Shown here: positions 34,889-43,771 of the stretch, piece by piece
Layout: every line of letters begins with the position of its first letter
How positions within the stretch are numbered: position 1 is the first letter of the stretch
From: Ruminococcus flavefaciens ATCC 19208
GTDB lineage: Bacteria > Bacillota > Clostridia > Oscillospirales > Ruminococcaceae
Length of the DNA stretch: 64,000 nucleotides
Assembly (NCBI RefSeq): GCF_000518765.1
Contig: NZ_KI912493.1
Coordinates: 62,001 to 126,000, forward strand
Direction: 5' to 3'
The notes under the pieces: generated by a model
What the model was told of the DNA's origin: nothing
Database searches by the model: none
Seen by the model: only the letters and a program-made list of their open reading frames with translations
Translations under genes and position numbers: made by a program

Positions 34889-35665
34889 TTATGCTTTTGC
34901 GACTGCTTCTTTCATTTCCTTAACGTATTCGCCTACATAAGGTGCAGCGTCTTTGCCGTATTTTTCAAGTATCTTGATTATAGCCGAACCAACGATAGCT
35001 CCGTCGGATACAGCTGCCATAGACTGTGCCTGCTCGGGCTTTGAAATACCGAAGCCAACTGCACACGGTACATCTGTATTATCACGTACTACCTTTACGA
35101 TATCGCCGATATTTGTGGTTATCTCGCTTCTCATACCTGTAACTCCGAGGCTTGAAACTATATAAATAAAGCCGTCAGCTTCCTTTGCTATCATTGCGAT
35201 ACGGTTCTCAGATGTTGGAGCTATAAGTGAGATCATATCAACTCCGTACTGCTTTGCTACTGCTGAAAACTCATCTTTTTCCTCAAACGGAAGATCGGGA
35301 AGTATGATACCGTCAACTCCGCATTCACAGCATCTTGCCATAAATCTCTCTGCATCGTAGGAGAATACAACGTTTGCATATGTCATGAATACAAACGGTA
35401 TCTTAACGTCTTTGCGGAGCTCCTTTACAAGCTCGAAAACCTTGTCTGTTGTGACTCCGCCTGCAAGTGCGCGGATATTTGCGCCCTGTATAACAGGTCC
35501 TTCAGCAGTCGGGTCTGAAAATGGTATGCCAAGCTCGATAAGGTCTGCGCCGTTCTCTGCTGCTGCACGAACTACCTTTGCAGTAGTTTCAAGGTCGGGA
35601 TCACCGCAGGTTATAAATGGTATGAATGCCTTTCCGTTTGCAAATGCTGATCTGATATTACTCAT
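34889..35665 (-). CDS. trpA: Tryptophan synthase alpha chain
   Basis: 258 residues. Cleaves indole-glycerol phosphate to indole. [10 protein letters not shown] with [19 protein letters not shown] (catalytic Glu and Asp) at about 15-60, [14 protein letters not shown], and [12 protein letters not shown] phosphate loop near 180. ATG 35665 lies 6 nt after GGAGG; the frame also opens at 35701 but the extra residues are not family-like. The ATG overlaps the trpB end by 8 nt, so the two are translationally coupled as expected for the alpha2beta2 enzyme. Confidence 0.97.
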   Translation of the reverse strand: MSNIRSAFANGKAFIPFITCGDPDLETTAKVVRAAAENGADLIELGIPFSDPTAEGPVIQGANIRALAGGVTTDKVFELVKELRKDVKIPFVFMTYANVVFSYDAERFMARCCECGVDGIILPDLPFEEKDEFSAVAKQYGVDMISLIAPTSENRIAMIAKEADGFIYIVSSLGVTGMRSEITTNIGDIVKVVRDNTDVPCAVGFGISKPEQAQSMAAVSDGAIVGSAIIKILEKYGKDAAPYVGEYVKEMKEAVAKA

Positions 35666-36848
35666 AGATATCCTCCCCTCTGTAACGTGCGATAGCTGCA
35701 CAGTCTTTATCGCCGCGTCCTGATACTGTTACGATTATTATTTTGTCCTTGTCCATTGTAGGAGCAAGCTTCATAGCATAAGCTACAGCGTGTGCAGACT
35801 CTATTGCAGGGATTATACCCTCTGTACGTGAAAGATACTCAAAAGCATTTACTGCTTCGTCATCTGTTATCGGAACATACTCAGCTCTGCCGATATCGTG
35901 AAGATGTGCATGCTCAGGACCTACTCCGGGATAGTCAAGACCTGCCGAGATAGAATAAACAGGTGCTATCTGACCGTATTCGTCCTGACAGAAGTATGAC
36001 TTCATACCGTGGAAGATACCGATTCTGCCTGTGTTTACTGTTGCAGCTGTCTCGAATGTGTCGATTCCTCTGCCTGCTGCCTCACAGCCGATAAGACGTA
36101 CTCCCTCATCGGGGATATAGTGATAGAAGCTTCCGATAGCGTTTGAGCCGCCGCCTACGCAAGCGATAACTGCATCGGGAAGCCTGCCCTCAGCCTCAAG
36201 TATCTGAGCTCTTGACTCACGGGAAATAACTGCCTGAAAATCACGAACTATAGTCGGGAAGGGGTGCGGTCCCATAACAGAACCGAGGCAGTAATGTGTA
36301 TCCTCGATACGTGAAGTCCACTCACGCATTGCCTCTGAAACAGCATCTTTAAGTGTAGCTGTACCTGTTTTTACAGGGACAACGTCAGAGCCGAGAAGCT
36401 TCATACGGTATACGTTGAGAGCCTGTCTCTTTGTGTCCTCTTCGCCCATGAATACTACGCACTCCATATCAAGGAGAGCTGCTGCTGTTGCAGTAGCAAC
36501 ACCGTGCTGACCTGCACCTGTCTCTGCGATAAGTCTTTTCTTGCCCATTTTCTTTGCAAGAAGAGCCTGTCCGAGAACGTTGTTTATCTTATGGGAGCCT
36601 GTGTGATTAAGGTCCTCACGCTTTAAGTATATCTTAGCACCGCCAAGCTCTCTTGTGAGCTTATCTGCACGGTAGAGCAGTGAAGGTCTGCCTGCATAGT
36701 TATTGAGGAGCTCTGTAAGCTCCCTGTTGAACTCGGGATCGTTCTTATAGTGATCGTAAGCCTCTTCAAGCTCAATGATCGCATTCATAAGCGTTTCGGG
36801 GATATACTGTCCGCCGTGAACGCCAAATCTTCCTTTTGACTGTGACAT
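35658..36848 (-). CDS. trpB: Tryptophan synthase beta chain
   Basis: 396 residues, PLP enzyme joining indole and serine. [15 protein letters not shown] (PLP Lys in HKIN) at about 76-90, [12 protein letters not shown] at about 108, and [10 protein letters not shown] at about 223-232 for phosphate of PLP. ATG 36848 follows GAAAGGAAAG; an upstream ATG at 36875 has no ribosome site. Type 1 TrpB (short, with TrpA). Separated from trpG by a 200-bp repeat-rich gap. Confidence 0.97.
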   Translation of the reverse strand: MSQSKGRFGVHGGQYIPETLMNAIIELEEAYDHYKNDPEFNRELTELLNNYAGRPSLLYRADKLTRELGGAKIYLKREDLNHTGSHKINNVLGQALLAKKMGKKRLIAETGAGQHGVATATAAALLDMECVVFMGEEDTKRQALNVYRMKLLGSDVVPVKTGTATLKDAVSEAMREWTSRIEDTHYCLGSVMGPHPFPTIVRDFQAVISRESRAQILEAEGRLPDAVIACVGGGSNAIGSFYHYIPDEGVRLIGCEAAGRGIDTFETAATVNTGRIGIFHGMKSYFCQDEYGQIAPVYSISAGLDYPGVGPEHAHLHDIGRAEYVPITDDEAVNAFEYLSRTEGIIPAIESAHAVAYAMKLAPTMDKDKIIIVTVSGRGDKDCAAIARYRGEDIYE

Positions 36849-36870
36849 GATATCTTTCCTTTCTGTTTCA

Positions 36871-37038
36871 GCCATTAGCCGTTAGCTATCAGCCGTTAGC
36901 ATTTGTAGGGAACATCTCCCTACGGTTCATTTTTATCTGTCGGGCAAACAGCTCTGCATATAGCATTGCCAGCCAAATCAAAGATTTGGGTCACAGCTTA
37001 ACTGTTCACCTCTGCAAAGTTCTTAGTTCTTAGTTCTT
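36871..37038. repeat. 7-bp arrays and palindromes between trpG and trpB
   Basis: GCCATTA GCCGTTA GCTATCA GCCGTTA (36871-36898), GTAGGG-type palindrome 36905-36923, palindrome CCAAATC-AAA-GATTTGG (36973-36989), and AGTTCTT three times (37018-37038). Occupies most of the 200-bp gap; no gene seen. Confidence 0.85.
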
Positions 37039-37048
37039 AACTCTAAGC

Positions 37049-37615
37049 TCAGAGTTCTATAAAGTTCTTCAGCATTTTTCTTCCGTCGGGAGTCATTATT
37101 GACTCGGGGTGGAACTGAACTCCGTATATAGGGTATTCCTTGTGCTGTACTGCCATTACCTCGCCGTCATCGGCAAGTGCTGTAACTTCGAGACAATCGG
37201 GAAGCGTACTTGCATCTGCTGCAAGAGAATGATATCTTGCAACGGGAGCTCCCTCGTCTATTCCCTTGAATAACGGACTGTTGTTCATAAAGCTTATAAC
37301 GGACTGCTTTCCGTGCATAAGCTCCTTTGCGTAGGTAACTGTTGCACCGTATGCTGCGCATATTGCCTGATGACCGAGGCAAACACCGAGAGTCGGTATC
37401 TTCTTGCAAACAGTCCTTGCAGCCTCGATTATGATGCCTGCGTCCTCGGGACGACCGGGACCGGGCGAAAGGATTATGCGCTGTGGGTTGAGTTTTTCTA
37501 TCTCCTCAACAGTCATCTCGTCGTTTCTTATTACCTTTATATCAGGCTCTATAGCTCCTATAAGCTGATAAAGATTATAGGAGAAGCTGTCGTAATTATC
37601 TATGAGAAGTATCAT
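37049..37615 (-). CDS. trpG: Anthranilate synthase component II (glutamine amidotransferase)
   Basis: 188 residues. Class I glutaminase: LIDNYDSFSYNLYQ at the N-terminus, LSPGPGRPEDAG oxyanion loop at about 51, GVCLGHQAI with nucleophile Cys at about 78, and VQFHPESIMT at the end (His/Glu). Overlaps trpE by 4 nt (ATGA), which favours TrpG over a stand-alone PabA; it may serve both pathways as in other Firmicutes. Confidence 0.95.
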   Translation of the reverse strand: MILLIDNYDSFSYNLYQLIGAIEPDIKVIRNDEMTVEEIEKLNPQRIILSPGPGRPEDAGIIIEAARTVCKKIPTLGVCLGHQAICAAYGATVTYAKELMHGKQSVISFMNNSPLFKGIDEGAPVARYHSLAADASTLPDCLEVTALADDGEVMAVQHKEYPIYGVQFHPESIMTPDGRKMLKNFIEL

Positions 37616-39078
37616 GCGTCTGCCTCCTCTGCAAGTTTAAGGGCGTTGACTACTGCCGCAGCCTTGTTTATGCACTCCTGATATTCCTTTTCGGGAACTG
37701 AGTCTGCAACTATTCCTGCGCCGCTTCTTACGAATACCTTGCCGTTCTTCTTGTAAGCTATACGGATAGCGATACAGGTATCAAGATTTCCTGTAAAGTC
37801 AATGTAGCCTATTGCTCCGCCGTAAATTCCGCGCTTGTTGTTTTCGAGCTCTGCAATGAGCTGACAGGCTCTTATCTTGGGAGCACCGGAAAGCGTACCT
37901 GCTGGAAGTACTGCACTTACTGCGTCTATGCCGTCAAACTCTTCCCTGATCTCTCCACGTACTGTAGAGCCTATATGCATTACGTGAGAATATCTCTCTA
38001 TGCTGTGGAGCTTTTCCACCTCAACGCTTCCGAACTTGCTTATCTTGCCGAGATCGTTTCTTCCGAGGTCAACAAGCATATTATGCTCAGCAAGCTCCTT
38101 TTCGTCCTTGAGAAGTCCTTCCTCAAGCTCCTTGTCCTCTTTTTCTGTCTTTCCTCTCGGTCTTGTACCTGCAAGCGGGAATGTATGGAGAACTCCGTCC
38201 TCAAGCTTTACAAGAGTCTCAGGCGATGCACCTGCTATCTCTACATCTGTTCCCGAAAAATAGAACATATAAGGTGAAGGATTTATAGTTCTCAGCACTC
38301 TGTAGGTATTGAGGAGACTTCCCTCAAATTCAGCACTTAGTCTGTTTGAAAGAACTATCTGGAAGATATCTCCCTCATGGATATGATGCTTTGCCTTTTC
38401 CACCATTTCGCAGTACTCTTCCTTGCTGAAAAGTGCTGTGACTTCACTTTTAAGGTGACCTGAGGGTTCTTTTTTACGGTCGCCGTTCCTGAGCAGGTCA
38501 GCCATCTGCTGAAGCTCGAGCTTTGCCTTGTTATAGCCTGCTTCGCCTTCATCAAGCTTCATATTTGCTATAAGTATCAGCTTCTGACGGAAGTTGTCGA
38601 ATGCGATGACCTTATCAAAAAGCATCAGGTCTACGTCCTTGAAATTCTCTGTATCCTCGGTCTTTATACGAAGAGTCTTCTCGGTATAAGCAAGGAAATC
38701 ATATGAGAAATATCCCACAAATCCGCCTGTAAATGCAGGAAGATAATCGAATTTCGGACTTCTGTATTTTGCAAGTATCTGTCTTATCTGTACAGACGGA
38801 TCGTCTGACGTCATTTTAACATCGCCTATGGTAAGCTCATTTCCGCAGGCAGTTATCTGAGTTTTCGGATCAAAACCGAGGAACGTATATCTGCCCCATT
38901 TTTCCTTTTCGGCTACAGACTCAAGCATATAGCAGTGTGTAGATACGTTTTTCAGAGTCATTATAGCTTCGATAGGAGTGCAGATATCAGACATTATCTC
39001 ACAGCTTACAGGGACAATGTCGTATTTTCCACTCTTGGCTATTTCTTGTACTGTCGAAAATTCGGGTAAAAAATTCAT
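37612..39078 (-). CDS. trpE: Anthranilate synthase component I
   Basis: 488 residues. Chorismate-binding enzyme: an N-terminal domain with the tryptophan feedback site (LESVAEKEKWGRYTFLG, with the LLES-like element) and the C-terminal catalytic domain with GDIFQIVLSNR, SPSPYMFY-like NPSPYMFYFSG, AGTRPRGK, LVDLGRNDLG and RSGAGIVADSVPEKEY. ATG 39078 is 8 nt after GGAGGTG; GTG at 39087 lies within that site. First gene of the trp operon, under a tRNA-Trp T-box. Order here is trpE-G-B-A-D-C-F. Confidence 0.97.
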   Translation of the reverse strand: MNFLPEFSTVQEIAKSGKYDIVPVSCEIMSDICTPIEAIMTLKNVSTHCYMLESVAEKEKWGRYTFLGFDPKTQITACGNELTIGDVKMTSDDPSVQIRQILAKYRSPKFDYLPAFTGGFVGYFSYDFLAYTEKTLRIKTEDTENFKDVDLMLFDKVIAFDNFRQKLILIANMKLDEGEAGYNKAKLELQQMADLLRNGDRKKEPSGHLKSEVTALFSKEEYCEMVEKAKHHIHEGDIFQIVLSNRLSAEFEGSLLNTYRVLRTINPSPYMFYFSGTDVEIAGASPETLVKLEDGVLHTFPLAGTRPRGKTEKEDKELEEGLLKDEKELAEHNMLVDLGRNDLGKISKFGSVEVEKLHSIERYSHVMHIGSTVRGEIREEFDGIDAVSAVLPAGTLSGAPKIRACQLIAELENNKRGIYGGAIGYIDFTGNLDTCIAIRIAYKKNGKVFVRSGAGIVADSVPEKEYQECINKAAAVVNALKLAEEADA

Positions 39079-39111
39079 AAAAAGCACCTCCGCTGACCTG
39101 TCAGGAATAAC

Positions 39112-39432
39112 AAAAAAGTCCTTGACAGATCATAATGATCTGTCAAGGACGAATATACTTAATATCCGCGGTACCACCTTGATTCACGGCTTTGCCGTGC
39201 GCTTAACAGGATACTGACATATCCCTGATGATTAACGCACATCATAACGTTGCAGAATACTCTGAAAGATCACCGCAGGCTCATAACACAACTACCCTCC
39301 TGTATCGCGATCACCCATTTGACTGCACCCTCGGCGGTCCATTTGCTAATTTGTTTTTCACCTGACTCTCAGCATCGCAGGCTCTCTGTGGAAGCATAAT
39401 TAACTTTATCTCCGCGTCAACGGTTTACTCAT
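39112..39432 (-). promoter_or_regulatory. T-box riboswitch (tRNA-Trp) controlling the trp operon
   Basis: Minus-strand leader of about 320 nt. Stem I carries AGAGAGCC and GCTGAGAG elements; likely specifier UGG (Trp) is at 39341-39339 in CAAATGGACC. The T-box antiterminator sequence AAGGTGGTACCGCGG is at 39180-39166, then a terminator hairpin GTCCTTGACAGATCA/TGATCTGTCAAGGAC (39118-39150) followed by TTTTTT. Uncharged tRNA-Trp pairs with the specifier and with UGGU in the bulge and prevents termination. The 423-bp gap to the deformylase gene is thus mostly this leader plus its promoter. Confidence 0.95.
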
Positions 39433-39438
39433 GTAACA

Positions 39439-39467
39439 ATTATAGCACTTGGATTTTTTTATGTCAA
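39439..39467 (-). promoter_or_regulatory. Promoter of the trp operon
   Basis: Consensus TTGACA (39462-39467), 17-nt spacer, TATAAT (39439-39444) on the minus strand, directly upstream of the T-box. Confidence 0.9.
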
Positions 39468-39501
39468 TAGAATTAAGATATTTTTTATATTTAATCAAAG
39501 G

Positions 39502-39915
39502 TCATATGATAATACCGCTGAAATGGTCTATCTCATGCTGTATTATCTCTGCCTCAAAATCGCGGAATATACCGCGGCGGCGCTTGAATTTCTTATCAAG
39601 ATACTCTACTGTGATTATATTATGGCGCGTAACGGGACGGACTCCATCAAGTGAGAGACAGCCCTCCTCGGTATCATAGGTCTCCTTTGACTTATCTACT
39701 ATGACAGGATTTATCATAGCAACATATTCGTCGCCTATCATTGCCACAAGTATAGTCTTGTGCACACCTATCATATTTGCAGCCATGCCCACGCAGCGCT
39801 CCTCATTGGCTTTCACCGTGTCAAGCAGATCGCGGACAGTCTGTATATCCGCTTTTGTTGCAGGCAGTGATTTACAGCTCAGTATCTCCTTGTCTCTGAC
39901 GATTTCCTTTATCAT
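39502..39915 (-). CDS. def: Peptide deformylase, variant motif I
   Basis: 137 residues; removes the formyl group from nascent N-termini. Motif II EEGCLSLDG (metal Cys) is at about 83-91 and motif III QHEIDHFSG (two metal His and catalytic Glu) at about 126-134. Motif I is CVGMAANMIG where classical enzymes have GxGLAAPQ; the oxyanion Gln is replaced by Met. Such shortened forms occur as extra deformylases in Clostridia, so a second, standard copy may exist elsewhere. Stands alone upstream of the trp promoter. Confidence 0.9.
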   Translation of the reverse strand: MIKEIVRDKEILSCKSLPATKADIQTVRDLLDTVKANEERCVGMAANMIGVHKTILVAMIGDEYVAMINPVIVDKSKETYDTEEGCLSLDGVRPVTRHNIITVEYLDKKFKRRRGIFRDFEAEIIQHEIDHFSGIII

Positions 39916-40022
39916 GCTGTTTTTCCTTTCGTTTTTGTTTTATCATACCACACCTGCCCGAAGCTGTCAAGAACATATAAAAGCCGCATATTATAAGCAG
40001 GTATATTTTTGATACAAAAATG

Positions 40023-40051
40023 TTTACATCAATGCCAAAAAGTGATATAAT
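40023..40051 (+). promoter_or_regulatory. Promoter of the membrane protein/yifB unit
   Basis: TTTACA (40023-40028), 17-nt spacer, TATAAT (40046-40051), 36 nt before the ATG at 40087. Confidence 0.75.
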
Positions 40052-40086
40052 AATATAGACCATAATTTTTTATAATGGAGAATTAT

Positions 40087-40887
40087 ATGGAATTCAAGAA
40101 AAATCCCGAACTTATCGAAAAGCCCGATCACGCTCACTATCCCGTGTGCCGCGGAAGGCTTGACGAAATAGAAGAGATAAGCCGAAAGACTTTTTTCTAT
40201 ACACTCGGTACTAACGGCGTACTTGCACTTTTTTCACTGCTTCAGGTACCTATGCACTTAGTAGGCTGGGTGCCGCTCTTGTTCACTATGCAGGATACAT
40301 CGGCATTCAACATGGGCGCAGGCTTCAGTTTTTTTCAGCTGTTAATGTGCCTGATCATTGCAGGGATATCGCTCCTCGGCTGCACCAAGCACAAAATATT
40401 CACCGCTATCATGTTCTTTCTGTACGCTCTGACGTTTGTATGTTCATTGATAGCAAGACTTACAGGATTTGATTTCATAACTGTTATTATCGGCATTGGC
40501 GGAATGTACAACAGTTTAGGTGCGCTTAAAGGGTATTCGGATTACAAACAGCTTAGGAACACCGAAGGTTTCCCAATATTCAGCACAGTCCTTGCCGACC
40601 ATGATGACATGAAGAAATATAGTCCCAACGGCTATAACAAAAAACACTTTGATAAGCTTTTGCGCGAAAAAGCTTTGCGTGAACGCAATATTGCCCCGCA
40701 TCAGGCAGACAGCAGCTATCCTGTCCCGAATCTTACGCAGCCGCAGTCTGCTGACACAAAGGATATCGGCGGAATGCCTTCGCTGAATGTCACACGCCCT
40801 GCGCGAAACACATCAGTTGAACAGAAATTTATACCTAAAGCTCATAAGGAGTTGTTTTTTTCTGACAGTACATTAAAATTGAAATAA
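40087..40887 (+). CDS. Membrane protein of unknown function
   Basis: 266 residues, not recognised. ATG 40087 is 6 nt after GGAG; ATG 40075 overlaps that site. Charged N-terminus (about 1-35), four hydrophobic segments between about 36 and 145, then a polar, Pro/Asn-rich cytoplasmic tail of about 110 residues with KKHFDKLLREKALRERN helix. Twelve nt upstream of yifB and sharing its promoter, though no functional link is evident. Confidence 0.75.
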   Translation: MEFKKNPELIEKPDHAHYPVCRGRLDEIEEISRKTFFYTLGTNGVLALFSLLQVPMHLVGWVPLLFTMQDTSAFNMGAGFSFFQLLMCLIIAGISLLGCTKHKIFTAIMFFLYALTFVCSLIARLTGFDFITVIIGIGGMYNSLGALKGYSDYKQLRNTEGFPIFSTVLADHDDMKKYSPNGYNKKHFDKLLREKALRERNIAPHQADSSYPVPNLTQPQSADTKDIGGMPSLNVTRPARNTSVEQKFIPKAHKELFFSDSTLKLK

Positions 40888-40899
40888 GGGGGACATACT

Positions 40900-42426
40900 A
40901 TGTTTGCAAAGGTCTCAAGTCTCGGCCTCTTCGGACTCAACGCTTTTCCTGTTGATGTTGAGATAGATATAAGCCGCGGCAATCCGCAGTTTGAAGTAGT
41001 CGGACTCCCTGACACAGTTGTTAAGGAGAGCCGTGAGAGAATACGTGCAGCTCTGCGCTCATGCAGCATAAGCTTCCCTGTAGCCTCAGTAATGATAAAT
41101 CTTGCTCCTGCCGACACAAAAAAGAGCGGCTCTGTGCATGATATGGCTATATTCATGGCAATACTCCGCGGAATGCGCATGATAAGCGAGGAGCTTGAAG
41201 GCTGCTCGTTCATCGGAGAGATTTCCCTCAACGGCGATATCCGCAGGATAAACGGTGTACTCCCTATGGTCATGCTTGCTCGTGAGCTCGGGATAAAGTC
41301 CGTATTCGTTCCTGCTGACAACGCAAAGGAAGCCTCCGTTATCGACGGTGTTGACATCTATGCCGTGCATAACGCCGAGGAGCTTATAAGACATTTCCGC
41401 GGCGAAGAAAAGCTTATTCCCTGTGAGCACTACACTCCGCCCGAAGCCGCATATAACGAGACTCTGGATTTTGCAGACGTAAGAGGACAGCAGTCAGCGA
41501 AAAAAGCTCTTGAAATAGCTGCGGCCGGCGGACACAATGCGCTTCTTATCGGTTCGCCCGGAAGCGGAAAGAGTATGCTCGCAAAACGTATGCCTTCCAT
41601 ACTTCCACCGCTTACCTTTGAGGAAGCACTTGAAACTACAAAGATACATTCGATATCGGGACTGCTTACTCCCGAAACTCCAATAATAACCAAAAGGCCT
41701 TTCCGCTCGCCTCATCACACCATTTCCTCGGCAGGACTTGCAGGCGGCGGAAGTATACCACACCCCGGAGAGGTTTCACTCGCCCACAACGGATTGCTGT
41801 TTCTGGACGAGCTTGCGGAATTTGACCGCAAGACACTTGAGATACTGAGGCAGCCCCTTGAGGACAGAAAAGTGACTATCGCCCGTGCGTCGGGAACTAT
41901 CACCTATCCCTGCACTATCATGCTCATAGGCGCTATGAACCCATGTCCCTGCGGTTATTACGGACACCCGAAGAGGAAATGCATATGTCCCAGAAACAAA
42001 GTGGCAGGCTATCTTTCCAAGATATCAGGTCCGCTCCTCGACCGCTTTGACCTTCATATAGAAGTGGCACCTGTGGAATTCGGCGACCTTTCATCAAAGG
42101 TAAAGGAAGAGAGCTCCGCTGACATACGAAAACGCGTCATGGCAGCAAGAGCTGTACAGGAGGAGCGCTTCAGGGGTACAGGCATAACCTGCAATGCACT
42201 GATAACTCCCGACAAATTACAGGAGTTCTGTCCTATGGACGACGCTGCCGAAACACTTATGAAAAATGTATTCGACAGGCTGGGACTCAGTGCGCGAGCT
42301 TACGACCGCATACTGAAGGTCTCAAGAACTATCGCTGACATCGACGGCTCTGAGGTCATAAAAAAACAGCACGTTGCAGAAGCAGCTCAGTTCAGGAGCC
42401 TTGACCGCAAGTACTGGAACGAATAA
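40900..42426 (+). CDS. YifB/ComM-family Mg chelatase-like AAA+ ATPase
   Basis: 508 residues. N-terminal Lon-substrate-type S5 domain (about 1-165: DVEIDISRGNPQFEVVGLPD, SVHDMAIFMAIL), AAA+ core with Walker A GSPGSGKSMLAKR at about 217 and Walker B LLFLDELAEF at about 296, a four-Cys zinc element NPCPCGYYGHPKRKCICPR, and a C-terminal Mg_chelatase_C helix bundle (LSARAYDRILKVSRTIAD). In Gram-negatives ComM promotes branch migration during natural transformation; the role in Firmicutes is less clear. RBS AGGGGG before the ATG. Confidence 0.93.
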   Translation: MFAKVSSLGLFGLNAFPVDVEIDISRGNPQFEVVGLPDTVVKESRERIRAALRSCSISFPVASVMINLAPADTKKSGSVHDMAIFMAILRGMRMISEELEGCSFIGEISLNGDIRRINGVLPMVMLARELGIKSVFVPADNAKEASVIDGVDIYAVHNAEELIRHFRGEEKLIPCEHYTPPEAAYNETLDFADVRGQQSAKKALEIAAAGGHNALLIGSPGSGKSMLAKRMPSILPPLTFEEALETTKIHSISGLLTPETPIITKRPFRSPHHTISSAGLAGGGSIPHPGEVSLAHNGLLFLDELAEFDRKTLEILRQPLEDRKVTIARASGTITYPCTIMLIGAMNPCPCGYYGHPKRKCICPRNKVAGYLSKISGPLLDRFDLHIEVAPVEFGDLSSKVKEESSADIRKRVMAARAVQEERFRGTGITCNALITPDKLQEFCPMDDAAETLMKNVFDRLGLSARAYDRILKVSRTIADIDGSEVIKKQHVAEAAQFRSLDRKYWNE

Positions 42427-42434
42427 ACATCGTG

Positions 42435-42504
42435 CAGGGACGCCCATCGGGCGTCCGAAACGCAGCAGAAATATTTCCTGCGGACACCCAATGGGCGTCC
42501 CTAC
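42435..42504. repeat. Two GTAGGG-type palindromes between yifB and rodA
   Basis: 42435-42457 (GCAGGGACGCCC..GGGCGTCC) and 42482-42504 (GGACACCCAATGGGCGTCC, ending CTAC). Probably also form hairpins after yifB. Confidence 0.85.
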
Positions 42505-42544
42505 AGGCATAAACTCAAAAAGAAAGAAAAACTAAGGAGAAACA

Positions 42545-43699
42545 ATGAAATCGGCATTTAAAAAATTACCATCAGGCAAACACAGTATCGACGGAGGACT
42601 GCTTTTTGCGGTCACTCTCTGCGCTGCTATAAGTACCCTGCTCATCTATTCCATAACCCAGAACAAGGTGCTTGAATCAGTCGGTTCAAGCTACTGGAAG
42701 ACCCAGCTCTTTTCAATGGGCGCAGGTATTGTTGCAGCTGTCATAATCTCATTTATTGATTACCGAAAGCTTGTAAAGCTATGGTTCATATTCGTTCCCG
42801 TTGCGCTGGGACTTATGGCGCTTACCTTTACCACCCTCGGTTACAGGCGAGAAGGCGCCGACGACCAGGCGTGGCTCAATCTCGGATTTATCCAGTTCCA
42901 GCCATCAGAGGTGCTGAAACTGGCATTCATACTCACCTTCGGCTATCACCTTTCCCGTGATGAGGAGGAGATGAATAAGCCTCTGCATATGCTGCTGATA
43001 ATCATTCACGGAATGATACCCATAGGCATCGTCGGATTGCAGGGCGACTACGGTACAGCTATCGTATTTGCGGCTATATTCGCATTTATGATATGCTCGG
43101 CAAAAATATCGTGGAAATATCTTGTGGCAGCTCCTTTCGTTATTGCTGCGGGAATCGCGGGAATGTGGTTCTTCGCACTCAGTGAGTTCCACAAAAAGCG
43201 TATCCTCATTCTCTTCCACCCCGGAACAGACCCCGAATATATCGAATATCAGCAGGATCTGGGTCTTGCAGCCCTTAAATCCGGCGGAGTATTCGGAAAA
43301 GGACTCTTCGGCAAGCCCGAGGATTATATCACAGTTCCCGAAATACACAACGACTTTATTTTCACCTATGCAGGACAGGTTTTCGGCTTTGTGGGCTCTA
43401 TAGGAATAATCATAATCCTTGCATATATCTGCCTTAAAATATTCGGTGACAGCCGCGTCTGCCGCGATCATCTCGGAAAATTCATATGCATGGGAGCTTT
43501 CGGACTTCTCCTTTCACACTGTATAATGAATATCGGAATGGTACTAAAAGTTGCTCCTGTTATCGGTGTTCCGCTGCCCTTCCTCAGCGCAGGCGGTACT
43601 GCTATGATAAGTATGTATGCTATCATAGGACTCGTCCTAAGCACATACAGTCACCGCGCAGTAAACTACAACGTATTCTACGATGAAGAGGACGAGTAA
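42545..43699 (+). CDS. RodA/FtsW/SpoVE-family peptidoglycan polymerase
   Basis: 384 residues, about ten membrane helices; SEDS glycosyltransferase polymerising lipid II. DDQAWLNLGFIQFQPSEVLKLAFI carries the conserved QPSE element; LQGDYGTAIVF the conserved Asp; GIFGKGL-like GGVFGKGLFG and PEIHNDFIFTYAGQVFGFVGS the SEDS signature; VGVPLPFLSAGGTAM-like GVPLPFLSAGG ends it. Motifs favour RodA (elongation) over FtsW. TAAGGAGA before the ATG. Ends in its own terminator. Confidence 0.93.
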   Translation: MKSAFKKLPSGKHSIDGGLLFAVTLCAAISTLLIYSITQNKVLESVGSSYWKTQLFSMGAGIVAAVIISFIDYRKLVKLWFIFVPVALGLMALTFTTLGYRREGADDQAWLNLGFIQFQPSEVLKLAFILTFGYHLSRDEEEMNKPLHMLLIIIHGMIPIGIVGLQGDYGTAIVFAAIFAFMICSAKISWKYLVAAPFVIAAGIAGMWFFALSEFHKKRILILFHPGTDPEYIEYQQDLGLAALKSGGVFGKGLFGKPEDYITVPEIHNDFIFTYAGQVFGFVGSIGIIIILAYICLKIFGDSRVCRDHLGKFICMGAFGLLLSHCIMNIGMVLKVAPVIGVPLPFLSAGGTAMISMYAIIGLVLSTYSHRAVNYNVFYDEEDE

Positions 43700-43721
43700 A
43701 TATCTCACATAAAAGAAAATC

Positions 43722-43748
43722 GCGGAAGCCTTTCGGCTTCCGCTTTTA
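43722..43748 (+). terminator. Terminator between rodA and the radical SAM gene
   Basis: GCGGAAGCC-TTTC-GGCTTCCGC followed by TTTTATAT; A-run upstream makes it usable by both convergent units. Confidence 0.9.
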
Positions 43749-43771
43749 TATATATAAATATCTCTCTAACC

